The notes: a model not told the origin generated them from the sequence alone. Positions 44,847 to 53,715 are shown, counted from the first letter of the stretch. The stretch: DNA of 64,000 nt from Lachnospiraceae bacterium UBA7205 (GCA_002490665.1 DKUL01000059.1:56879-120878), one strand, 5' to 3'. Translations and numbers: made by a program.

Positions 44847-44931
44847 ATTATATAAATCCGGCATAAAAATGAACACCTACCAGCGGTAGAGTTGGATAAA
44901 AGGGGGGTTTTTAACGCTACCAGTCGTATAG
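44847..44931 (-). promoter_or_regulatory. Promoter and paired operator-like sites for the HTH-ABC gene
   Basis: On the minus strand TATAAT lies at 44852-44847, 22 bases before the start codon, with only a weak -35 (TGTTCA). Just upstream are two related sites, CTACCAGCGGTAG (44877-44889, CTACC/GGTAG arms) and CTACCAGTCGTATAG (44917-44931), whose CTACCAG blocks are exactly 40 bp apart. The rest of the gene-free stretch 44826-45165 holds a 16-bp palindrome (GAAATAT/ATATTTC, 44960-44975) and a TATAAT at 45103-45108 that may serve the hydrolase gene. Confidence 0.5.
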
Positions 44932-45165
44932 TTCTGTACGGAATTTGATGAAATATAAGGAAATATGTATATTTCGATTATATCATTGCGCTATCCCGAA
45001 ATCTATCTTGTTTTGTCAGGGCAGTCTGACCGGCTTTTTTTAAAAACAATTCTAAAGACGTTTTTGTAGAAAAAGCTTTCATTATCTGGAATATTATGGT
45101 ACTATAATATTAGCTATAATGCGCTTAAAAAAAGAAAAACATATGATGCGAAGGGGGAACGCAAG

Positions 45166-45945
45166 ATGAATTCAAAAAAAATACTGCCATATGAGAGGAT
45201 AGGAAATTGTGCAAGCAGCACGACGTTGATTTTCCTGCACGGTTCTACCATGTCCATGGGTGGGATGCATCCGTTTGCAAGTGCATTCGACGCGTACAAC
45301 TGCATTGTTTTTGACCTGACGGGTCATGGGAAGTCGGATGAGAAAGAACCGGAAGCAGTAAGCGGTTTTGCGGAGGATGTGGAATATTCGGTTAACCAGC
45401 TCAGGGAACAAAATATTGTCACGGAGAAAGTCATCCTGCTGGGCTATTCAATGGGCGGTGCAATTACCTGTGAGACTGCCATCCGTGGGAAATTAAAGCT
45501 TGACGGCATCGTACTGCTAAGCAGTGGCGCCGATTTGAAGCATTATACGCCTTTGGTCGACAATCTTAAGACAATGCCGATGGAAGCGTTTCGGACAGAG
45601 GATATTCTGGACGCCCTATTCGGCCCGGATGCCGCAGACGAGGACAAGGCAAGCATTAAAGGGCTGTTTCTTTCCACAAAGTCAGCAGACACGACAGGCT
45701 ATATGGATTTGATGGTTTCCAATGCATACGACAACCTTGAAGCAAGCAGGGGAATCAAAATTCCGGCGCTTATGGTGCACGGCAGCAGTGACGTCATTGT
45801 CGAGCCGATGGCGGCAGTCGAGACATGGCGGGCAATAGAAGGCAGCCAGCTTCTCATGGTTCCATACAAAGGGCACAGCGCCATTTTTGAGGATACCGAA
45901 ATGATAAGGGATAAGATTGTTTCATTTATAAATATGTGTTCTTAA
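45166..45945 (+). CDS. Alpha/beta-hydrolase
   Basis: A 259-residue alpha/beta-hydrolase with oxyanion motif LIFLHGSTMSMGG, nucleophile Ser in the elbow GYSMGGA, a probable catalytic Asp in HGSSDVIVEP and His in YKGHSAIFED. No signal peptide is present, so it acts in the cytoplasm. It resembles esterase/thioesterase-like members; the substrate is unknown. The KASIII-like gene follows 46 bases later with no terminator, and a chemoreceptor gene follows that. Confidence 0.9.
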   Translation: MNSKKILPYERIGNCASSTTLIFLHGSTMSMGGMHPFASAFDAYNCIVFDLTGHGKSDEKEPEAVSGFAEDVEYSVNQLREQNIVTEKVILLGYSMGGAITCETAIRGKLKLDGIVLLSSGADLKHYTPLVDNLKTMPMEAFRTEDILDALFGPDAADEDKASIKGLFLSTKSADTTGYMDLMVSNAYDNLEASRGIKIPALMVHGSSDVIVEPMAAVETWRAIEGSQLLMVPYKGHSAIFEDTEMIRDKIVSFINMCS

Positions 45946-45991
45946 ACAAGGCGCCTGTTAGTATCGATAGTTGAAAGGCGGAATGATAAAT

Positions 45992-46993
45992 ATGGAAAAC
46001 AATGCTGTCATTAAAGGAGTTTCATATTACCATCCGGACAATGTGGTGGATAATGAGTTTTTTATAGAACATTTTAAGAAACAGGGGAAAGACATAGAAG
46101 GGCTGCTGCGTGCGACGGGAAGGAAAAGCAGATATATTTCAAATGACGATGAAGAAAACATGCTGACAATGGGGTATCAGGCAAGCCTTAAGGTACTGGA
46201 GCAGACGCACGTAAAGGTTTCGCAGATTAATATGATTGTATTTTCTTCCGGAACGCCCGAGTACATAGCGCCGACAAACGCGCTGAAGCTGCATTCCATG
46301 CTGAGCGCGGGGCAGAAGTGCGCAGTCTATGACCTGAATGCCAACTGCGCAGGCATGGTGGTTGCACTTGACCAGATTGCGAGGCTGATGCGGAGCAATC
46401 CGGATGTAAAGTATGCCCTTCTGGTCGGCTCTGACCAGCTGAACCGGTATGTGCGGTACAATGAAGTCGTCCCGTACTCAAATTTTGCAGATTCGGCATG
46501 TGCCATGGTAATCGAAAATGTTTTTTCGACGACCAGGGGATTTGTTGATTCCGACTTTTATACCAATTCAAGCCATCATGATAAAATCCTTATGCCGGCA
46601 AAAGGGATGTCCACCGTGACAAGGGAAAAGAATCTGCCGACGAAGGACAAGCTGGTCAAGTGGGTTCCGTTTGACTTCGGGGGTGCGTTCCACAGTGCAA
46701 AGATATCCGTGGAGGAGCTGCTGTTCAAGAACAGCCTGCACAAGGATGATATCAAGAGGTATTATTTTTCACAGCTTGCCTGGAAAAATATTGTCCATGC
46801 CTGTGAGGACATGGAGGAAGACATAGCAAAGTTCAAGTTTGTCGGTGACGAATTCGGATACACGGGGACGACAAGCCCGATGCTTGCCTACGCAAGGTCA
46901 CTGGAGGAGAACGAACTGCAAATCGGGGACTATGTCATTTTTTGGACGGTTGGCGCAGGGACGACATGTGCGACAGTTTTATATCAATATTAA
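45992..46993 (+). CDS. KASIII (FabH)-like protein with an incomplete catalytic triad
   Basis: The 333-residue protein has the thiolase-fold layout of 3-oxoacyl-ACP synthase III, including the nucleophile Cys in NANCAGMVVALD. The His of the FabH motif PHQAN appears as Ser in YFSQLAWKNI, and the Asn of GNTSAAS appears as Tyr in GYTGTTSP. Decarboxylative condensation as in FabH is therefore doubtful; acyl transfer through the Cys is still possible, as in KASIII-like acyltransferases. ATG 45992 is preferred because AAGGCGG lies 11 bases upstream; an alternative ATG at 45983 is too close. No acyl-carrier or other fatty-acid genes are nearby. Confidence 0.85.
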   Translation: MENNAVIKGVSYYHPDNVVDNEFFIEHFKKQGKDIEGLLRATGRKSRYISNDDEENMLTMGYQASLKVLEQTHVKVSQINMIVFSSGTPEYIAPTNALKLHSMLSAGQKCAVYDLNANCAGMVVALDQIARLMRSNPDVKYALLVGSDQLNRYVRYNEVVPYSNFADSACAMVIENVFSTTRGFVDSDFYTNSSHHDKILMPAKGMSTVTREKNLPTKDKLVKWVPFDFGGAFHSAKISVEELLFKNSLHKDDIKRYYFSQLAWKNIVHACEDMEEDIAKFKFVGDEFGYTGTTSPMLAYARSLEENELQIGDYVIFWTVGAGTTCATVLYQY

Positions 46994-47005
46994 GGAGAAT
47001 AGAAT

Positions 47006-48493
47006 ATGCAGACACAATCAGCAAACAGTGAGGAAAGACTCATCAATAATATTATGTTTATTTACATTTTTGGCGTTGCAGTTTCAGGCTTCAGTTTTGT
47101 CATGATTTTTTTGCACGGCGGAATACGGGAATGTATCTTCCTTCTGTCCGGCTTATGTGCCATCCTGACCAAATTACTTGAAAAGCCGCTGGGAAAGAAT
47201 GCAAAATATGTATATGCCTGCATTCCACCGATTATCGGGGCTATTACTGCCGCAGTCTGTAATACGGACACCAGTGACAGTTATGTCTGCCTGACCCATT
47301 ACTATTTTGTAGCAACATTGCTGCTGGTGCCGTATTATTCGCAAAAGCTAATCCGTGTGAGCGTTACAGTGACCGTGCTGGTCAATGCGGGGATGATGAT
47401 TCTGTTTCCGGCAGGATTTTTAAAGCTCCACAGTGTTATCGGCTGGATATTTACGGGAATTGTGTACATCGTGCTCTTTGCCGCGTGCAGTTTTATCATA
47501 TACCGCACAATCGCCCTTTTTAAGATTGTGGAAGAGCAGGGACAGGATGCGGAGAATGTGCTGCACAACGTGCAGGCTGCGTTTGACAGTCTGGAGGAGT
47601 CCTCTGAAGCAATATATACTTCCCTGCAGGAATTTGAGGGCAATACAGAGGAAATTGCAGCTTCCACGCAGCAGATTAGTGAGAGCGCTGATTCCCAGAT
47701 TAGCGAGGTTGAAAACAGCCTGACAATTTTTAGCGAGTTAAATGATAAGATTGTAAAATCCGAAGAACGTGTGAACCAGACGGTTGAGACGATTAAAAAT
47801 CTGAAAAACAAAAATGATGAGGGATTTTCCGTGATAGACGCACTCTCAGAGCAGTTTGAGGAGAACATCAGGACAACACAGACTGCGGCGGATGGCGTTG
47901 AGGAGCTGTCCCGCAAATCAAGTGCGATTGGCGGCATTATAGAGAGCATCCGGCAAATTGCAAGGCAGACCAACCTTCTTGCGCTCAATGCATCCATCGA
48001 GGCTGCGAGGGCAGGGGAGGCAGGAAAGGGATTTGCGGTCGTCGCGGACGAAATTAATTCCCTTTCGAATGAATCTTCAAATGCAACCGGAAAAATAGAT
48101 GCCATTTTGAAAGATATTATCGAGACGGTAGAATCGACGCACAAGGTCATGAACCACAATAACGATGTGGTAAATGATTCCAGCGGAAGACTGGACGATA
48201 CCGTGAAAATCTTTAAGGTCATGCTGGAATCCTCGGAGGAGGTTATTGATATCACACAGCTGCTGAAATCAGAGCTTGAGGATATCGTTGCCATAAAGGA
48301 GCAGCTTCTGGGCGTGATGAAGCGCGTTGAGGACGGTTCCAAAAACTTTGTGCTTACGACAGAAGGCATTAGTGCATCGACGGAAGAACAGGTTGCCGGT
48401 CTGGACAATATTGTGAAGTCAATGAAGAATATGCAGGCGGGGATGGAACGTCTTTCCAGTGTGCTGCACAGTGAAAAGGAGAATGGGAAATAA
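47006..48493 (+). CDS. Methyl-accepting chemotaxis protein with membrane-only sensor region
   Basis: A 495-residue chemoreceptor whose N-terminal 170 residues form about six membrane helices with no extracytoplasmic domain and no HAMP, followed by the signalling bundle with tip RQTNLLALNASIEAARAG. Such receptors are suited to sense membrane-associated or hydrophobic signals. It starts 12 bases after the KASIII-like gene behind AAGGAG and so is probably co-transcribed with it. A terminator follows at 48534. Confidence 0.92.
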   Translation: MQTQSANSEERLINNIMFIYIFGVAVSGFSFVMIFLHGGIRECIFLLSGLCAILTKLLEKPLGKNAKYVYACIPPIIGAITAAVCNTDTSDSYVCLTHYYFVATLLLVPYYSQKLIRVSVTVTVLVNAGMMILFPAGFLKLHSVIGWIFTGIVYIVLFAACSFIIYRTIALFKIVEEQGQDAENVLHNVQAAFDSLEESSEAIYTSLQEFEGNTEEIAASTQQISESADSQISEVENSLTIFSELNDKIVKSEERVNQTVETIKNLKNKNDEGFSVIDALSEQFEENIRTTQTAADGVEELSRKSSAIGGIIESIRQIARQTNLLALNASIEAARAGEAGKGFAVVADEINSLSNESSNATGKIDAILKDIIETVESTHKVMNHNNDVVNDSSGRLDDTVKIFKVMLESSEEVIDITQLLKSELEDIVAIKEQLLGVMKRVEDGSKNFVLTTEGISASTEEQVAGLDNIVKSMKNMQAGMERLSSVLHSEKENGK

Positions 48494-48533
48494 CCGGGAA
48501 AATGCAATAATATAATCAAATGAAGCGGACAAA

Positions 48534-48569
48534 AGTGCCATATCCCATCGAAAGGGTGTGGCGCTTTTT
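48534..48569 (+). terminator. Rho-independent terminator after the chemoreceptor gene
   Basis: AGTGCCATATCCC (48534-48546) pairs with GGGTGTGGCGCT (48554-48565) around ATCGAAA, with wobble pairs and one bulge, and is followed by TTTT. A second small hairpin GGGAA/TTCCC lies at 48577-48590. It ends the hydrolase/KASIII-like/chemoreceptor unit. Confidence 0.75.
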
Positions 48570-48625
48570 GCGCGAAGGGAATGTCTTCCCTGTTTGATTT
48601 GCAAATTATTGCAGAAACAGATATC

Positions 48626-48654
48626 TTGTGAAATATGTCAAATCGTGCTAAAAT
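48626..48654 (+). promoter_or_regulatory. Sigma-A-type promoter for the hybrid kinase
   Basis: TTGTGA (48626-48631) and TAAAAT (48649-48654) are separated by 17 bases. The expected transcript begins near 48661 and its leader contains the tandem 15-bp repeat described separately. Confidence 0.6.
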
Positions 48655-48692
48655 ATAAAAACGGAATAATAAAGGTAAGGTTGTAAGGAACT

Positions 48693-48722
48693 GTTAACGG
48701 TTCTTAAGTTAATGGTTCTTAA
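48693..48722. repeat. Tandem 15-bp repeat before the hybrid kinase gene
   Basis: GTTAACGGTTCTTAA (48693-48707) is followed at once by GTTAATGGTTCTTAA (48708-48722), one mismatch in 15. The first copy is also part of an imperfect palindrome (TAAGGAACTGTTAACGGTTCTTA, shown only by its ends at 48684 and 48706). It ends directly before the AAGGGG ribosome site. It may be an operator or a recent slippage duplication. Confidence 0.7.
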
Positions 48723-48734
48723 AAGGGGTATTTT

Positions 48735-51700
48735 ATGAAAAAAAAGAAATCAGTACGGGAAATCGGTTCCATTTTATTTCTTCTGGCGGCAATTATCATT
48801 ATCTTTTGCTGGTATACCGCACAAAACAGCAGCCGCATCGAAACGCGGAATAAGAGCTATGCAGCGGATTCAGCGCGCCAGACATCGACGCGCATCAATG
48901 AGGAAATGAAGAACGCGTTGGAACTGATTGATACCTATGCGTATTTTGTGGGAGAGGGGCTGTATAAGCCTGATATTGATGAGCAGATGCTCAAGGATAT
49001 CGAGCATAATGCGCTGTTTGACGCGGTATTGTTTACTGATGCCTCCGGAATAAACCATACCTCTGACGGACGAACATCAAATGCAGCGGAACGCGATTAT
49101 TACCTGAATGGAATGAGGGGGGAGAGCGGTATCGCGGTTATATTCGACTCTTATTTCTTTAACGAGACAATGGTCAGCTTCTATGCACCTGTCCGGTATA
49201 ACGGAAAAATCATCGGCGTGCTGCGGGGTTCCTTCCTTGCAGAGGAGTATCTTAAAAACATGCTGACAACCACTTATTTTGGCGAGGCGGCAGATGTGTA
49301 CCTGTGCATGCCCGATGGGAGGGCGATTGCAAGTTCCGGTGAAAATATATATAAAAATAACCTGATTGATATGCTGGAATCAGATAATGTGATTGACGGC
49401 AATGCTGCCAGTGATTCAAGGGGAATTTTTATGCATGGGGGGGAAGGCTCCTTTATCTGCGGTCCTGGAAGCAGGACTGACAATATCTGTGTAATGAACC
49501 TTGCAGATAACGATTTTGTCCTGGTGCAGACATTTCCCAAAAGTGTCACACAGCGCATGATAAAGGACGAAAACATGATCGGAATCCAGCTGGAAATGAT
49601 GCTGATTGGATTGTTTGTCATCTATATTATCACGCTTGTAGTTCGCGCGGGACAGGAGAAAAAGCTGCTTGAACATGAAAACCGTGAGATGGGATATATT
49701 ATCAAGGGTGTCATGACGCTGTTTTCGCGCTTTGCGCTGGTCGATTTTGAGGCGGATACATACCAATATCTTGCCGGAACAAGCGCAGAGGACAGCACAC
49801 TGAATACCCAGGGACAGTATGAGGAGCTTGCGGCATATATGAGTGACATTTTAACGGATAAGGATGAGCGTGAGGAGTTTTTGCGCCTGATTGAAAGGGA
49901 ATCCGTTATCAGTGCGTTGTCAGAACACAGCGATATGCGGCTTGAGCGCCATGTGATGCGGAATGGGCAGGAAGAGTGGGAGCATATGAACATCATCTGC
50001 CTGGAAAGGAAGGATGGAAAGGCGGTGAAAGCGCTGATTATCCGCCAGAATATCACGGAGGTAAAGGAAAAGGAGCTGATGATACAGGCACAGATTTCTC
50101 TTGCCAGCCGTAAAGAGCGCCAGTATCAGATTGCAATTACATCCAACGCAATCTGTACCTTTGAGTTCAATCTCACAAAGGATATGATAGAGCAGGATAT
50201 CCAATTCAGCCAGGATGATGAGCAGATACGTTTGCTGGATATGGCAGCCCTGAAGGCACCGTGTGAAGCATCCGGGTGGTTTGCGCAGTGCAGAAAACAT
50301 GTATCAAAGGAATCACTGGAGAACTATGACACGACAGTCAATGTGGCATATCTGAGGGAATGCTTTGGGCGGGGCGAGTCGGAAGTGAGCGCCGAGTACT
50401 GGTGCAGGGATCTTGACGAGCGTGAAATTTGTGTCCGCCAGTCATTTCTTATGACGCAGGATGACACGACAGGCGACACGATGGTCATGGTGGTGATAAA
50501 AGAGGTTACGGAGAGCGTCAGAAAACAGCGTGAACAGACACAGGCCTTGCAGGATGCACTGATGCAGGCACAGCATGCAAACAGGGCAAAAACGACATTC
50601 CTGTCAAATATGTCCCATGACATCCGGACACCGATGAACGCGATTATCGGGTTTACAACGATTGCGGTAAGCCACATTGACAACAAGGATCAGGTCAGGG
50701 ACTGCCTGCAGAAGGTCCTGTCCTCGAGCAACCATCTCCTGAGCCTGATTAATGACATCCTTGACATGAGCCGGATAGAGAGCGGAAAAGTGCAGATTAA
50801 GGAGCAGGACTGCAATATTTCCGAACTGATGCACAACCTTGTCAATATTATCCAGCCGCAGGTTAAGGCAAAGCAGCTGGAGCTGTTTATTGACACCTTT
50901 GAGATTGTAAACGAAGATGTGGTGGCAGATTCACTTAAGCTCAACCAGGTATTTATCAATCTCCTGAGCAACGCGGTTAAATATACGCCGGCGGGCGGGA
51001 GCATTGCATTCCGGATTATGCAGAAGACAACGTTCCGTCACGGATACGGTGATTACATTTTTATTATCAAGGACAACGGCATCGGTATGTCCAAGGAGTT
51101 TGTGAACCATATATTTGAACCGTTCGAACGTGAGTCGACAGTGACACAGTCGGGAATTCAGGGAACCGGTCTTGGAATGGCAATCACAAAGAATATAGTA
51201 GAGATGATGGGTGGCGAGATTCATGTTGACAGCGAGGTCGGCAAAGGCAGTACCTTTACCGTGGAGATATCCCTGAAGCTACAGGATGTTGAAAAAAATG
51301 CGGAACAGATTAAGGAGCTTGACGGCCTGCGTGCGCTTGTGGTGGATGATGACTTCCATGTCTGCGACAGCGTGAGCAAAATGCTCAAACAGATTGGAAT
51401 GCGTTCGGAGTGGACGACATCCGGCAGGGAAGCGGTTTACCGCGCACAGATGGCATATGAGGAAGGGGACGCCTACCATACGTACATTATCGACTGGCAG
51501 ATGCCGGAAACAAGCGGCATTGAAACGGCAAGAAAGATTCGCATCGTAGTGGGAAATGACGCGCCGATTATCATCCTGACAGCATATGACTGGACGGATA
51601 TTGAGGAGGAGGCGCTGGCTGCGGGCGTCACCGCATTCTGTGCAAAACCGCTCTTTATGTCTGACTTAAAATCTGCGCTGCTTGCTGCAAACAACCTGGT

Positions 51701-52124
51701 TGACAATGAGGATGAGGCGGCTGCGTGGACACTGGCAGATTTCAGTGGGAAGCGTGTCCTGCTTGTGGAGGATATTGAGCTAAACCGTGAAATCGCGCAG
51801 GTGATACTGGAAGAGGCGGGATTTGTCGTTGAATCAGCGCCGGACGGAACAGATGCGGTTGCAATGGTGGAGAATTCAGAGGAAAACTACTATGATGTCG
51901 TTTTGATGGATGTACAGATGCCGATTATGAATGGCTATGAAGCCACAAGAACCATCCGGAGCATGCCGAGAAAGGATGTCAGGGATCTGCCGATTATCGC
52001 CATGACAGCCAACGCATTGGAGGAAGACAAGGAAGCGGCACTGAAGAACGGAATGAATGCCCACATTTCAAAACCGCTGAATATGGATATTTTCATTTCC
52101 GTGCTGAAACAGTTTGTAAAATGA
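48735..52124 (+). CDS. Hybrid sensor histidine kinase with dCache domain and two receivers
   Basis: The 1129-residue protein has membrane helices at about 12-28 and 290-310 enclosing a dCache-like sensor, a cytoplasmic PAS-like region (about 320-600), a HisKA domain with His628 in NMSHDIRTPMNAII, an HATPase domain (NAVKYTP, DNGIGMSKE, GTGLGMAITKNI), and two receivers with acceptor Asp in YIIDWQMPE and VLMDVQMPI. There is no DNA-binding or output domain, so phosphate or signal must pass to another protein. Bacteroidetes-like and Lachnospiraceae versions of this plan often act on surface or biofilm traits. It has its own promoter and follows the terminator of the chemoreceptor unit. Confidence 0.93.
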   Translation: MKKKKSVREIGSILFLLAAIIIIFCWYTAQNSSRIETRNKSYAADSARQTSTRINEEMKNALELIDTYAYFVGEGLYKPDIDEQMLKDIEHNALFDAVLFTDASGINHTSDGRTSNAAERDYYLNGMRGESGIAVIFDSYFFNETMVSFYAPVRYNGKIIGVLRGSFLAEEYLKNMLTTTYFGEAADVYLCMPDGRAIASSGENIYKNNLIDMLESDNVIDGNAASDSRGIFMHGGEGSFICGPGSRTDNICVMNLADNDFVLVQTFPKSVTQRMIKDENMIGIQLEMMLIGLFVIYIITLVVRAGQEKKLLEHENREMGYIIKGVMTLFSRFALVDFEADTYQYLAGTSAEDSTLNTQGQYEELAAYMSDILTDKDEREEFLRLIERESVISALSEHSDMRLERHVMRNGQEEWEHMNIICLERKDGKAVKALIIRQNITEVKEKELMIQAQISLASRKERQYQIAITSNAICTFEFNLTKDMIEQDIQFSQDDEQIRLLDMAALKAPCEASGWFAQCRKHVSKESLENYDTTVNVAYLRECFGRGESEVSAEYWCRDLDEREICVRQSFLMTQDDTTGDTMVMVVIKEVTESVRKQREQTQALQDALMQAQHANRAKTTFLSNMSHDIRTPMNAIIGFTTIAVSHIDNKDQVRDCLQKVLSSSNHLLSLINDILDMSRIESGKVQIKEQDCNISELMHNLVNIIQPQVKAKQLELFIDTFEIVNEDVVADSLKLNQVFINLLSNAVKYTPAGGSIAFRIMQKTTFRHGYGDYIFIIKDNGIGMSKEFVNHIFEPFERESTVTQSGIQGTGLGMAITKNIVEMMGGEIHVDSEVGKGSTFTVEISLKLQDVEKNAEQIKELDGLRALVVDDDFHVCDSVSKMLKQIGMRSEWTTSGREAVYRAQMAYEEGDAYHTYIIDWQMPETSGIETARKIRIVVGNDAPIIILTAYDWTDIEEEALAAGVTAFCAKPLFMSDLKSALLAANNLVDNEDEAAAWTLADFSGKRVLLVEDIELNREIAQVILEEAGFVVESAPDGTDAVAMVENSEENYYDVVLMDVQMPIMNGYEATRTIRSMPRKDVRDLPIIAMTANALEEDKEAALKNGMNAHISKPLNMDIFISVLKQFVK

Positions 52125-52199
52125 CAGGTGCCATGTGCAGGAATGCATCGGGCAGACAGGGCATAGTTATGAATAAATATGTGGAGTGAGGCGTTTGTG

Positions 52200-53405
52200 A
52201 TGCATGACAAAATGAGGCATGGTTTGGTGCTTTTTGTCCTGATACCGTTTCTCATGCTTGCAGTATGCGGGTTTTGTCTGGGGAATCGGACAGGGGACAC
52301 AAAAAATGGGACGGATATTGCACAGGATGCTGTGAATGAGGTGTTGCTTGAGAAGCAGGAAGAGGAGCTGCTGGCGGCAATGTCCTTGGAGCAAAAGATT
52401 GCGCAGATGTTCATTGTGACGCCGGAGTCCCTGACGGATGGTGCAAATGTAACAACAGCTGACGGCGCGATGCGTGCCGGCATGCAATTATATCCGGTTG
52501 GCGGACTGGTCTACTTTTCCAAGAACCTGACAGACGCCGGGCAGACAAAGGAGATGCTGCGCTGCACGCAGGAGTTTTCCCTGGAAATACAGGGTCTGCC
52601 GTTGTTTCTGTGTGTGGATGAGGAGGGCGGAAGGGTTGCGCGCATTGGAAACAATAAGGGCTTTGATGTGCCAAAGGTAGGACCGATGGGAAACATTGCA
52701 TCAAAGGAGGCGGCACATGAGGCAGGGAGCAAGGTCGGCAGATATTTAAGGGAGCTGGGGTTTAACCTGGATTTCGCACCTGATGCGGATGTGCTCACGA
52801 ACAATAAAAACACAGTGATTGGAAACCGCTCTTTTGGAAGCGACGCACAGACCGTGCTGCAATATGCCCGCGCCTATTCTGACGGGCTGCATGAGAATGG
52901 GGTATTGAGTACGTTCAAACATTTTCCGGGGCACGGCGCCACTGAGGCAGACACGCACGAAGGTTTTGCGTACACGGATAAAACCTACGAGGAACTGATG
53001 CAGGCAGAGCTGCTGCCGTTTGCCGGTGCCGGGGAAGCTGGCATTGACTGTGTGATGGTTTCCCATATAGCAGTGCCAAACATTACGAGGGACAATGTAC
53101 CCTGTACGTTGTCTTACAGAATGACAGGCGAAATCCTGCGCGGGGATTTGGGCTATGATGGCATCATTGTCACGGATGCCATGAACATGGGGGCGGTTAC
53201 CCAAAACTATTCCAGCAACGAAGCCGCGGTAGCGGCAGTCAAGGCGGGTGTGGACATGATACTGATGCCGGAGGACTTCCATCTGGCAGTGCAGGGTGTC
53301 CGGAATGCCGTACAGAACGGCGAGATTTCCGAGGAGCGCATTGATGAGTCCGTGAGACGGATAATCAAAGTGAAACTGGGGAAACTGATGGGAAACACGC
53401 TCTAG
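52200..53405 (+). CDS. GH3 beta-N-acetylhexosaminidase (NagZ-like), exported
   Basis: The 401-residue protein has an N-terminal hydrophobic export/anchor segment (about 8-28) and a single GH3 catalytic domain. NagZ-type hallmarks are present: CVDEEGGRVARI, KHFPGHGATEADTH (the His-Asp acid/base loop) and GIIVTDAMNMGAV, whose Asp is the nucleophile. It should release N-acetylglucosamine from muropeptides or host glycans outside the membrane. GAGG at 52188-52191 selects ATG 52200. The last codons and stop (ACACGCTCTAG, 53394-53404) equal the terminal bases of the 35.6-kb palindrome. Confidence 0.9.
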   Translation: MHDKMRHGLVLFVLIPFLMLAVCGFCLGNRTGDTKNGTDIAQDAVNEVLLEKQEEELLAAMSLEQKIAQMFIVTPESLTDGANVTTADGAMRAGMQLYPVGGLVYFSKNLTDAGQTKEMLRCTQEFSLEIQGLPLFLCVDEEGGRVARIGNNKGFDVPKVGPMGNIASKEAAHEAGSKVGRYLRELGFNLDFAPDADVLTNNKNTVIGNRSFGSDAQTVLQYARAYSDGLHENGVLSTFKHFPGHGATEADTHEGFAYTDKTYEELMQAELLPFAGAGEAGIDCVMVSHIAVPNITRDNVPCTLSYRMTGEILRGDLGYDGIIVTDAMNMGAVTQNYSSNEAAVAAVKAGVDMILMPEDFHLAVQGVRNAVQNGEISEERIDESVRRIIKVKLGKLMGNTL

Positions 53406-53438
53406 TATAATCCGCTGGGATTTTATACCACAAGTATA

Positions 53439-53467
53439 ATGACATTTCCCCCAAGGTATGCTATAGT
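53439..53467 (+). promoter_or_regulatory. Promoter of the rtcB leader
   Basis: ATGACA (53439-53444) and TATAGT (53462-53467) are spaced by 17 bases, each matching the sigma-A consensus at five of six positions. Transcription would begin near 53474, 344 bases ahead of rtcB, and first cross the small ORF at 53520 and a terminator at 53716. Confidence 0.6.
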
Positions 53468-53519
53468 ATTGTAAAAGCAAAAAAAGGCATGCCGACAGGA
53501 TGCCGGAAAGGAAACGACG

Positions 53520-53672
53520 ATGAACAGGACAATATCAATCAACGGATTACATTACCCAATTAGCAAAGCATTTGAACAGGCGCTGGATTCAAAACAGAGT
53601 CTATCTTTTGCATGTCCATATAAGAGGGAAAAAAGTTGGTTGAGTCGTGCCGGTATCAGGCTTGTTGTGTAA
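53520..53672 (+). CDS. Small leader ORF (50 residues), unknown
   Basis: An ATG at 53520 behind GGAAAGG opens a 50-codon frame ending at TAA 53670-53672. The product is mixed in composition with no membrane helix or recognised motif. It lies between a promoter and a terminator ahead of rtcB, so it may be a leader peptide, a small protein, or part of a structured RNA rather than a coding gene. Confidence 0.35.
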   Translation: MNRTISINGLHYPISKAFEQALDSKQSLSFACPYKREKSWLSRAGIRLVV

Positions 53673-53715
53673 AATGCACCACAAAAAGGCATGGAGTATC
53701 ATATTTATGGTTTTG

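Noticed and set aside
47335..48519. Open frame of 394 codons on the minus strand opposite the second chemoreceptor
   Set aside because: The Ser/Phe/Leu-rich product is the reverse reading of the coiled-coil signalling domain; no independent signals support it.
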